Source of the DNA: Atopobium sp. oral taxon 810 str. F0209
GTDB lineage: Bacteria; Actinomycetota; Coriobacteriia; Coriobacteriales; Atopobiaceae
DNA length: 64,000 nucleotides
Assembly: GCF_000466405.1 (NCBI RefSeq)
Contig: NZ_KE952949.1
Coordinates: forward strand, 116,056 to 180,055
Direction: 5' to 3'
Shown: piece by piece, positions 43,303 through 50,758 of the stretch
Numbering within the stretch: the stretch's first letter is position 1
How the letters are laid out: every line of letters begins with the position of its first letter
Program-made: the position numbers and the translations under genes
The notes under the pieces: generated by a model
Told to the model about the DNA's origin: nothing
The model's database searches: none
Seen by the model: only the letters and a program-made list of their open reading frames with translations

Positions 43303-44738
43303 TGTCTGCCCTCTCGCCTGCACGTGTAGTTGCTTTTGAGATGGTGTCCGAGCGCCGCCGGCGAGGGGCACATATGCGCGATTTATTGCGCACATCTCGA
43401 GCGATGGCTGGACTTGCATTGCGAGATAGGGCTTTGGCATCCCGTTTGGCTTTGGGTGTGACGGCTACCGTTGGCGCACTTGATGCCATGATTGACTCTC
43501 ACTTGAGGCATGGAGTGCATATTGAGCCACGTGTGCGGGATGCGTTGCGCGTTGCTTGCTATGAGCTCTGCTGGTTGGATACCCCAACAGCGGTGGTTAT
43601 AAGTCAGGGTGTTGAGTTGGTGCGTCGTGCTGTCCCGCGTGCAGCGGGTCTTGCCAATGCGGTGTTGCATCGTGTGTCCGAGCAAGATGTTGCAGCTATC
43701 TGCGAAGCCGAGCGTCGTATATATGATGGCAGCTCAGATTTGCTTGCCAAAGACATTGCGATTGCCTGCGGAATGCCCGAGCCGTTGATTTATCAACTGT
43801 TGGCTTCGTGCGGTGAGGAAGTGTGTCGTGAGTGCGCTTTGGCGCAGCTCGAACCAGCACCAGTGTATATTGCAACCAACTTGGCTATGTTGAGTCCCGA
43901 GGAAGCTGCGCGACGGATGCAACAAGCTCGTCTTGAAGCACAGCCGTTAGTTATTCCGGGCTCTTGGCAGGTGACAAATCCTGCTCGCTTGGCACCTTCT
44001 GGATTGGTGCGCAATGCTATTGTCCTGCCCGTAGATTTAGCAGCTCAGATGGTTGCTCGTATTGCAGGTCCTCTTCCAGGTCAGCGTGTGTTGGAAGTAG
44101 GTCAGGGTAGAGGTACCAAAACATTGTTGTTACAAATGGCTGCGCTCGAGCAAGGTGGCCTTGCTGAGATAGTGAGTATTGATTCCGAGGATTATAAGGT
44201 ACGGCTTGCGTCCAGCCGTATGGCCGTAGCTGGGGTTTCTGCTCACACGCAAAACCTTTGTTTTGACGCTTGCCAGCTCGATTCGCCGCAGTTGCCCGCT
44301 GTGCTGAGCGGCGGTTTTGACATGGTCTTTATAGATGCGCCGTGTTCGGGTACGGGCACATTGCGCCGCCATCCAGAAATTGTTTGGGGCCTTTCCCGTG
44401 CATCGGTGATGTCTCATAGAGCAGATTCACTACCTGCCTTACAGTTGCGTATGCTTCGCGCCGCATCGCAACGAGTGCGTCCGGGTGGCAGTTTGGCCTA
44501 TGCGACCTGCTCTTTGCTCGAGCAGGAAAATACCGGTGTGGTTCAAGCATTTCTCGAGAGCCCCGAAGGCCGTTCATTTGAGCGAGTCTCTGTGCTTGAG
44601 GCTCCAGCAGTGCGTTCTTTAAGCGATGCTGCATACGGACTTGTGGCATCTTGTGTTACGTCTGAAGGCTACTTTGCCTCGCATCCTCGCGTTGCTTCCT
44701 TTGATGGTCACTTTTGCGCTCTTTTCCGCCGCAACTAA
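43302..44738 (+). CDS. rsmB: 16S rRNA (cytosine-967 C5) methyltransferase
   Basis: 478-aa protein with an N-terminal NusB-like RNA-binding domain (residues 1-140) and a C-terminal Rossmann methyltransferase. 'VGQGRGTKTLLLQMAALEQ' is the SAM site (GQGRGTK), 'DAPCSGTGTLRRHPE' carries one active Cys and 'YATCSLLEQENTGV' the catalytic Cys. It starts at GTG within the fmt stop codon (TAGTG), so translation is coupled. Confidence 0.92.
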   Translation: MSALSPARVVAFEMVSERRRRGAHMRDLLRTSRAMAGLALRDRALASRLALGVTATVGALDAMIDSHLRHGVHIEPRVRDALRVACYELCWLDTPTAVVISQGVELVRRAVPRAAGLANAVLHRVSEQDVAAICEAERRIYDGSSDLLAKDIAIACGMPEPLIYQLLASCGEEVCRECALAQLEPAPVYIATNLAMLSPEEAARRMQQARLEAQPLVIPGSWQVTNPARLAPSGLVRNAIVLPVDLAAQMVARIAGPLPGQRVLEVGQGRGTKTLLLQMAALEQGGLAEIVSIDSEDYKVRLASSRMAVAGVSAHTQNLCFDACQLDSPQLPAVLSGGFDMVFIDAPCSGTGTLRRHPEIVWGLSRASVMSHRADSLPALQLRMLRAASQRVRPGGSLAYATCSLLEQENTGVVQAFLESPEGRSFERVSVLEAPAVRSLSDAAYGLVASCVTSEGYFASHPRVASFDGHFCALFRRN

Positions 44739-44763
44739 GCCAATTTATTCTTCGACTCTTATC

Positions 44764-44841
44764 CACACAGATGGTTCATCCTTCGGCCTACCGAAAAAAA
44801 TGACCAGCTTTTGTGTACTCCAACTTCGAAACTTGAACCAT
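44764..44841. repeat. Left arm of long inverted repeat (about 78 bp)
   Basis: Runs from CACACAGATGGTTCATCC to AACTTGAACCAT. Its reverse complement occurs at 46179-46258 with a few substitutions and one 2-base indel. The arm itself contains a small hairpin (TTCGG/CCGAA). The two arms enclose only the AbiEi-like gene at 44928-45923. Confidence 0.8.
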
Positions 44842-44895
44842 CTTTAGTAGCACATTTCAAATTGAGTAGCACATACTGATGCAGAGGACGCAAAA

Positions 44896-44938
44896 CTAAA
44901 AGCCATCAGTCCCAAAACTAAAGGCCATTAGTCCCGGG
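44896..44938. repeat. Two tandem copies of a 21-22-bp repeat
   Basis: AAACTAAAAGCCATCAGTCCC is followed at once by AAAACTAAAGGCCATTAGTCC with three differences, ending at the stop of the AbiEi-like gene. A shorter doublet (GTAGCACAT twice) lies just before, near 44850-44875. Confidence 0.6.
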
Positions 44939-45923
44939 TGATGAATGGTTGTAGTGCATGGGGAACTCCAAATGACTGTAATAGCTGGTAAAAGAAAGCT
45001 AAATCACATGCATTTGCGAATGAAAAGCGCATGATGCTTGCTAGTCGGGAGAGACGCGATTCTCGCAATCGTTCTGCTGTTAAAACATCAATGGCAGAGC
45101 GTCCTTGGGTCATGTCTGGATCTACGTATTTCTGTCGTCCATCTAGTTCCCCGATAATCCTTTGTCCTGTGGGCAATGTCCAGAGAAAATCAACTCGATA
45201 TGTTGCTTTGCTTATGGGGTCAATAATTGTTGCTTGCAACTCTGGTGAAGCAAAGCCAAGTTCAAGAATATGGGCGCGAGCTATTGACTCGCCTCCGCTT
45301 TCTGCACGCGCATCGGCAAAACCTGCAGTAATTCTTGCCTGCGCAATCCCTTTCTGGCGGAATCCTAAGTGGTTAACCTCGTTAAGTAACCATTCTTTTG
45401 CCTGATTTAATGTGCGCAATCCTGAATCTGCTATACATAATCCATCAGCAAAATTAGACATTCGCAAACATTGGGCCAAAGTTTCTGCGGTGCTAAGGAC
45501 GGGTATTCCTGCTGAAATGTATGGGTGTTGCAATCTGTTTTTCATGCGCGGGATATAACGATGATGGCAGATGTATTGGTTTTCGCGAGAGCAGCTTTTT
45601 AGATGTGTAACGTGAATTTTTTGAAGTTGCCAATAGGGAACCTCAAAACCGTATGCTAATGCTGCAGTTGGACCGCAAAAAATCCAGTTAGGATGCTTTG
45701 CAGTTAGAGCGCGCGCAATATAAAGATGTTTATTATTAAAATTCAATTGGTTCCAATATTCTTTGCGTATATAAAGGCTGGGCACAGGACTAATAATGTC
45801 TCCTCGTGCTTTGCAATGACAAAAGGTGTCTTGCAAGGCTTTGTTGTTCGTCCAAGCACATGTTTGTCTCTGCTCTGCTTCATCAAGCATAGAGGTAATG
45901 ATTTGCATGTGGAAGTTGGCCAT
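44928..45923 (-). CDS. AbiEi-antitoxin-like protein with C-terminal DUF559-type PD-(D/E)XK domain
   Basis: 331-aa protein. The middle has the pattern of actinobacterial AbiEi-type proteins ('LTAKHPNWIFCGPTAALAYG', 'HVTHLKSCSRENQYICHHR', 'GIPVLSTAETLAQCLRMS'). The C-terminal third reads 'VDFLWTLPTGQRIIGELDGR', the D...E-x-D/K pattern of DUF559/Vsr-like nuclease folds. No toxin gene of AbiEii type is adjacent. It is AT-richer than rsmB and lies alone between long inverted repeats, which suggests acquisition as a cassette. The function is unknown. Confidence 0.7.
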   Translation of the reverse strand: MANFHMQIITSMLDEAEQRQTCAWTNNKALQDTFCHCKARGDIISPVPSLYIRKEYWNQLNFNNKHLYIARALTAKHPNWIFCGPTAALAYGFEVPYWQLQKIHVTHLKSCSRENQYICHHRYIPRMKNRLQHPYISAGIPVLSTAETLAQCLRMSNFADGLCIADSGLRTLNQAKEWLLNEVNHLGFRQKGIAQARITAGFADARAESGGESIARAHILELGFASPELQATIIDPISKATYRVDFLWTLPTGQRIIGELDGRQKYVDPDMTQGRSAIDVLTAERLRESRLSRLASIMRFSFANACDLAFFYQLLQSFGVPHALQPFITRD

Positions 45924-46178
45924 TTAATCACCGAAGCCCATAGACGAGAATGTGTAAAAATGCTTCAAGAAGCAGCGAATCAATGTGCTCTATGCTGCTT
46001 TTTTGAGCTTAGATTAACCTCAGTGATAATTGGTGAATATGGTATTGATTCCGAAATATGGCTTCCCTCAAACTGACCTGCAGCTTGCACAAAACTGCCC
46101 TAGGATTTCAGCAAGTAGGCTACTAAATAATCCTTTTTGCTTGGCAGACGGTTCAAGTGTCGGAGTCTTTCCAAATAA
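45924..46178. other. Non-coding stretch with repeat words
   Basis: About 255 bases of AT-rich sequence with no plausible gene. At its right end a 17-bp word GGTTCAAGTGTCGGAGT occurs at about 46150 and again at about 46181, the second lying in the right arm of the inverted repeat. Confidence 0.5.
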
Positions 46179-46258
46179 ATGGTTCAAGTGTCGGAGTTGG
46201 AGTACACAAAACAGCTGGTCATTTTTTTCGGTAGACCGAAGGATGAACCATCTGTGTG
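46179..46258. repeat. Right arm of long inverted repeat (about 80 bp)
   Basis: Reverse complement of 44764-44841, from ATGGTTCAAG to ATCTGTGTG. It is followed by a partial tandem copy of its outer end (GAAGAATGAACCGTTTGTGTGAG at about 46269-46291). The arm contains the same internal TTCGG/CCGAA hairpin. Confidence 0.8.
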
Positions 46259-46341
46259 AGTGTGCGCCGAAGAATGAACCGTTTGTGTGAGAAAAGCAAA
46301 GCAAAGCGGTCAAGCAAAACGTAAGCTGTGTCGAGGTGTTG

Positions 46342-47700
46342 CTAGGACAGCAAGAAGCAAGCAAGGATGCCTTGGTGGCAGTTGATACGGGCATTTTCAG
46401 AGACAATTTCGTTGGAGATGCCAACATCGGACAGCAAGGCAAAGTTTTTGTGATTAACTTCCCAACGCAGTCCTATTTCGGAAGCAAATGTGTCGGGTGT
46501 CAATGCTACTGCAGAAAAAGTCTTGCCCACGGCTCCAGCATCAAGTGTCCAGCTTGTCTCACCGGCAGGGGAGAGCAGACGACATTCCCAAGCAGAACCT
46601 TCATTGTCTTCCACAATATGTGGACAAGCATTGGCATAGGCTGTCAAGTTGCCCCAAACACCCAACTGATGGTCTTGTCTGCCACCTGAGATACAGCTGA
46701 GTGTCAGGCGCAAATTTGAGTTGCGACGCGCTGCTTCGTGCGTTGCGCTCTCAAGGGCGATGGCTAGGTCGGTTGCATATTTTTTTGTGGGATAAAGCAA
46801 GGAAGTATGTGCTACTGAGCGGGCCCAATCGCATGTAGCAGGACTTGCTGTATCGTCGTCTCCACAAAATGCATCGGGTTTAATACCTGCGGCTTTTAGT
46901 GTCTCAGCCCCACGATCGACAGCAACAATCCAGTCAGCATCAGCGGCAAGGCGTGTAACAAGATCTGTTGAGCTTGGTGTGGGAGAACCTCCTATTACCA
47001 AGCAATGCAACGTGTCTGTAGGTGCTGTGGTGAGCGATCGGGCATAGTCAGTTAATAAATCCAGGCTTAATTCGGGATATCCATGGACAAAAACGTCACA
47101 GTTGGCGCGCATAAAGTTCTCATCGCGTCCATCATGGTCGTTAAAAAGGCATATTGTGGGAAATCCTGCTTTATGAGCAGTGTTAACACCAAATGGCGCA
47201 TCTTCAAATACCCATGTTTCATCAACAGGTGTATCCAGTACATCACGAGCAGCAAAATAGATGTCAGCCTGTGTTTTGTCGGCACCAACCTCACCTGTGT
47301 ACAGTATGTCCGAGAAATAATCGAGTAAGCCATGGTAGGCAAGTGCCTCCTTGACCAAAGGTGTTGTGGTAGACGAGGCAATGACCATTGGAATTTTTGC
47401 CGTCTTAAGCGTCTCAAGCCATAGGTCTACACCTTCAAATGGCGCAACTTCAGTCTCGTAAGCTATACGTACTTGTGCACAAACTTCAGCAAAAGCTTCT
47501 TCACGACTGGCACACACACCAAACTCATCATGAAAGAAAAAGCACTCGTCTTGAAAATTCATGTACTCATACTTTTCGGCAAGCATGTGAGCATTAGGAA
47601 TATTATGGCTATCCAACCAATCGGGAAATATCCTGTTCCACATGGGCATAGAGTCAAGAATCGTGCCGTCACAATCAAAAATTGCACCAGAGATTTTCAT
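46342..47700 (-). CDS. HAD phosphatase fused to thiamine pyrophosphokinase
   Basis: 452-aa two-domain protein. Residues 1-220 are a HAD phosphatase of the beta-phosphoglucomutase type: 'IFDCDGTILDSMPMWN' (DxD nucleophile), 'MVIASSTTTPLVKEAL' and 'WVFEDAPFGVNTAHKAGF'. Residues about 235-452 are a thiamine diphosphokinase: 'LVIGGSPTPS', 'WIVAVDRGAETLKAAGIKPD', 'FCGDDDTAS' and 'YPTKKYATDLAIAL', with 'SGGRQDHQLG'. A protein of this type could dephosphorylate a thiamine-pathway phosphate and then transfer pyrophosphate; which substrate the HAD half uses is unknown. No TPP riboswitch is seen upstream. Confidence 0.86.
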   Translation of the reverse strand: MKISGAIFDCDGTILDSMPMWNRIFPDWLDSHNIPNAHMLAEKYEYMNFQDECFFFHDEFGVCASREEAFAEVCAQVRIAYETEVAPFEGVDLWLETLKTAKIPMVIASSTTTPLVKEALAYHGLLDYFSDILYTGEVGADKTQADIYFAARDVLDTPVDETWVFEDAPFGVNTAHKAGFPTICLFNDHDGRDENFMRANCDVFVHGYPELSLDLLTDYARSLTTAPTDTLHCLVIGGSPTPSSTDLVTRLAADADWIVAVDRGAETLKAAGIKPDAFCGDDDTASPATCDWARSVAHTSLLYPTKKYATDLAIALESATHEAARRNSNLRLTLSCISGGRQDHQLGVWGNLTAYANACPHIVEDNEGSAWECRLLSPAGETSWTLDAGAVGKTFSAVALTPDTFASEIGLRWEVNHKNFALLSDVGISNEIVSENARINCHQGILACFLLS

Positions 47701-47833
47701 ATTGAGCTCCCCTTGTGGTTTGCTGTTAGCTTGTCATATTTTTGTCAGATGATACGTGACTTGGAGAATTTTCCCAAGGTTGGGTAGAGTGTTTTTGGGA
47801 AACACATCGCAAATGTATTTACTCGGAGGAATA

Positions 47834-48037
47834 ATGGCACGCTATGACTACAAATGCAGCTCCTGTGGCAATGTTTTTGAAATTGAGCATTCTATGAGTG
47901 TTCATCCTAAGATTTCTTGCCCTAAGTGCGGCTCGCATGCGGAGCGTATGTTCAAAACCTATGGTATTGAATTCAAAGGTTCTGGCTACTACAACACCGA
48001 TCAACGTGGTCGTTTAGCCTCGAGTACAGGCAAATAG
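47834..48037 (+). CDS. FmdB-type zinc-ribbon protein
   Basis: 67-aa protein starting MARYDYKCSSCGN behind a perfect CGGAGGAATA ribosome site. The zinc ribbon is 'CSSCGNVFE...CPKCGSHAER', followed by 'YGIEFKGSGYYNTD', the standard C-terminus of the FmdB/CxxC-CxxC family. It is a putative regulatory protein; the role is unknown. Confidence 0.9.
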   Translation: MARYDYKCSSCGNVFEIEHSMSVHPKISCPKCGSHAERMFKTYGIEFKGSGYYNTDQRGRLASSTGK

Positions 48038-48309
48038 TTTGTGTGCGTTGCAGTTGCAAAACTGCAGGCAAAGTGAATGTAGCTTGCTTACTTGCAATAA
48101 AGAATACGCAAGCAGAACGTATGTGAAAAAGTTTTTGGAATGATAGTCGTAATTACTGTGTGCTTTGAGGGTTTCTTGTCCACAATCAGCACAATAAGTA
48201 GGGGTTGTCCCTTGCATAAGGCACATTGTGTGCTATTTTAATACGGCTATGCAGTTTGCGGGCGCGGAGCCCATATGGGCGCAGGAGCGCCGCCTTGGAG
48301 GTAGGAAGT

Positions 48310-48498
48310 ATGTCGAAGGTTTGTGATATCTGCGGCAAGCATGCCGTCGCTGGTCGTTCAATCAGCCACTCTCACCGTACGGTTAACCGTGCGTTTAAGC
48401 CCAATATCCAGCGCGTCCATGTCGTCAAGGATGGCCGTCGTGTCCAGATTAATGTCTGCACCCGCTGCCTTAAGAAGGGCAATCTCGTTCGCGCATAG
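48310..48498 (+). CDS. rpmB: 50S ribosomal protein L28
   Basis: 62-aa ribosomal protein L28, start ATG 48310 after GGAGG. 'MSKVCDICGKHAVAGRSISH', then 'VVKDGRRVQINVCTRCLKKG'; the two CxxC pairs show the zinc-binding (C+) form, a version often replaced by C- paralogues under zinc shortage. It is a single-gene unit. Confidence 0.96.
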   Translation: MSKVCDICGKHAVAGRSISHSHRTVNRAFKPNIQRVHVVKDGRRVQINVCTRCLKKGNLVRA

Positions 48499-48525
48499 CG
48501 CCTGCGGAATTTACTCTGAAGTTTA

Positions 48526-48552
48526 GGGGCTCCCTCGGGGGCCCCATTTGTG
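48526..48552 (+). terminator. GC-rich terminator-like hairpin
   Basis: GGGGCTCC / GGGGGCCCC stem 27 bases after rpmB, followed by ATTTGTGT. The U-run is weak, so termination may be partial. Confidence 0.55.
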
Positions 48553-48660
48553 TATCAGCAGCTTTTGTGCCAAAACTCCGCTAGCATGTATTGGTGCGCT
48601 ATACTTTCCAAAGAATATTCTGGGTCGAGACGACGTTTCGACCGTATGGAAGGAGAGGTC

Positions 48661-49005
48661 ATGGCAAACGCCACCCCAGGCATCCTCAAGGTTTCCAACG
48701 ATTGTATTGCAGACCTTGCGGGTTACGCTGCCCTCGAATGCTACGGCGTCGTGGGTATGGCCGACACTGAGTCTCAAACAGGTGTTATTCGCTTGCTTCC
48801 AACCTATCGTCTGCGCAAGGGCATCGGTGTGAGTGCCGAGGGTTCTTCGGTTGTTGTTGACCTGCACGTAGTAGTCGAGTCTGGTGTCAATATTGGCCAG
48901 GTTTCCTCGAACCTTGTGAGCGCAGTCAAATTCATCCTGAGCCAAATTGCCGAGCTCAACGATGTTGAGGTCAAAGTTCACATCGAGGGTATGCGCGTAA
49001 GCTAG
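48661..49005 (+). CDS. Asp23/Gls24 family envelope stress protein
   Basis: 114-aa protein, start ATG 48661 after AAGGAGAGG. 'LKVSNDCIADLAGYAALECY' and 'VVVDLHVVVESGVNIGQVSS' followed by 'VKVHIEGMRV' are the family pattern (YloU-like). In Firmicutes and Actinobacteria such a gene often precedes the DAK/FakA-like gene, as here. It probably acts in envelope stress or is membrane-anchored through a partner. Confidence 0.9.
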   Translation: MANATPGILKVSNDCIADLAGYAALECYGVVGMADTESQTGVIRLLPTYRLRKGIGVSAEGSSVVVDLHVVVESGVNIGQVSSNLVSAVKFILSQIAELNDVEVKVHIEGMRVS

Positions 49006-49093
49006 GCAGCTTAAACGCTAAAACCCCATGCAAGAGACGTCCGTCAGGCAGACTCGCATCGCGCCTTTGCCGACACAGCCAAGAGGATCAAAG

Positions 49094-50758
49094 ATGATTT
49101 CCAAAGTTATCCGCACATGTTTTCCGATTGCGGCTCAGGTCGTTGCCGACAAGGCAGAAGAAATTAACAAACTCAATGTATTCCCCGTGCCTGATGGTGA
49201 TACGGGTACCAACATGTCTTTAACCTTGGGTACGGTGGTCAAGGAGGTTGAGTCTCTGCCGAGTTCAGCTACGGTAGAAGACATTGCCAAGGCGATTACT
49301 CATGGATCCCTGATGGGTGCCCGCGGTAACTCGGGTGTTATTACCAGCCAGATTCTTCGTGGTGTGGCTGAGGGCTTGACTCTTGCCAAGGGCGCAGATG
49401 CAACTCCTGGTGATATTGCAGTTGCTCTACGCAACGGTGTCAAGGTTGCTTTCAAAGCTGTGCGCAAACCAGTAGCAGGTACCATTTTGACCGTTCTCAA
49501 GGATACTTCTGCCAAAGCAGATGAACTTGCTCGCACCAAGATTTCGGTTCCTGACATGCTTGATGCACTAGTGGTTGAGGCATATGAGTCGGTTGCACGT
49601 ACTCCCGAATTGCTTCCTGTCCTCAAAGAAAATGGTGTTGTTGACTCTGGCGCCTTTGGTCTTGCAACTTTCTTTGAAGCCTTCGTCAACGCTTACCAAG
49701 GAAAGGCGGGCGAGATTAGTTCCTTCAAGACAACCGTTGATGCCAAGGCAGATGTCGCCAATGTGGTTGATATTGAGCTCAACGATGATTGGGAGGGCTC
49801 TGAGTTCCGTTACTGCACAGAGTTCCTCTTCCATGCAGATAGTGCCCAGTTTGATGAGGCAGCATGCCTCGGTTACCTGTCTGCTCAGGGCGACTGTGAG
49901 CTCCTTGTTGGCTCCAACCCTGACTACAAAATCCATGTTCATACCAACAGGCCTGATCATGTCCTGCGTCACATGTTGCATCGTGGTCAGATTTACAATG
50001 TTTTTGTACACAATATGGATCTTGAGGCTCAAGAGCGCACCGAAAAGATTGCTGCTGATAAGGACGCAAAGTCAGCTTCCAATGAGCCTCGCAAATCATT
50101 AGGTTTTGTCGCTGTGGCTGCTGGTAGTGGTGAAGCAGAGATTTTGAAGTCTTTGGGCGTTGACGTGGTAGTTTCTGGTGGTCAGACGATGAACCCCTCG
50201 ACTGCTGATATTCTTGAGGCTATTGAAAGTGCTCATGCCGAGCAGGTTATTGTGCTTCCCAATAATGGCAATATTCGTATGGCTTCCGAAGCGGCTGTGA
50301 GTGCCTGTGAAGATGTGAAAGCAGCGGTTGTTCCTACCAAGACTGTCCCTCAAGCATTCTCGGCCATGTTTGTTGTCGATCACGAAGCAAGTCTCGAGGA
50401 TAACGTCGAAGAAATGAGCGCTGCAATTGCTGATGTTCGCGATGGTGAGGTTACTACCGCGGTTCGCGATTCACAGGCAGCTGATGGCAGCCCCATTCAT
50501 TCTGGCGACGTTATGGGTATCGAGGGCGGCGAGATTACCGTTGTTGGTAACGATGTTGCTCAGGTTACACTTGACCTTATCGCCAAGATGATGGATGACG
50601 AGGAAGGCGATACGCTCACTCTGCTTGCTGGTTCTGATATGGATGACGAGGCATTTGAGCAGCTTCAAGAGCGTATTGAAGAAGTTCAGCCTGATCTCGA
50701 AATTGATGCTCAACGCGGCGAACAGCCTCTGTATCCTGTGATTTTCTCTATCGAGTAG
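49094..50758 (+). CDS. DAK2/DegV-type protein, FakA-like fatty acid kinase
   Basis: 554-aa YloV/FakA family protein. Residues 1-200 form the DhaL (DAK2) nucleotide-binding domain with 'NVFPVPDGDTGTNMSLTL' (Asp ligands for Mg-ATP) and 'GSLMGARGNSGVITSQILRG'. The C-terminal part is the DegV-like and connecting region ('VVVSGGQTMNPSTADILEAI'). FakA phosphorylates fatty acids carried by FakB (DegV) proteins, feeding PlsX/PlsY; plsX is present downstream in this window, and no fakB is seen. The start has AGAGGA eight bases upstream. Confidence 0.88.
   Translation: MISKVIRTCFPIAAQVVADKAEEINKLNVFPVPDGDTGTNMSLTLGTVVKEVESLPSSATVEDIAKAITHGSLMGARGNSGVITSQILRGVAEGLTLAKGADATPGDIAVALRNGVKVAFKAVRKPVAGTILTVLKDTSAKADELARTKISVPDMLDALVVEAYESVARTPELLPVLKENGVVDSGAFGLATFFEAFVNAYQGKAGEISSFKTTVDAKADVANVVDIELNDDWEGSEFRYCTEFLFHADSAQFDEAACLGYLSAQGDCELLVGSNPDYKIHVHTNRPDHVLRHMLHRGQIYNVFVHNMDLEAQERTEKIAADKDAKSASNEPRKSLGFVAVAAGSGEAEILKSLGVDVVVSGGQTMNPSTADILEAIESAHAEQVIVLPNNGNIRMASEAAVSACEDVKAAVVPTKTVPQAFSAMFVVDHEASLEDNVEEMSAAIADVRDGEVTTAVRDSQAADGSPIHSGDVMGIEGGEITVVGNDVAQVTLDLIAKMMDDEEGDTLTLLAGSDMDDEAFEQLQERIEEVQPDLEIDAQRGEQPLYPVIFSIE

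Noticed and set aside
46342..47830. TPP riboswitch upstream of the thiamine pyrophosphokinase fusion
   Set aside because: The 133-base divergent gap shows no THI-box-like words.
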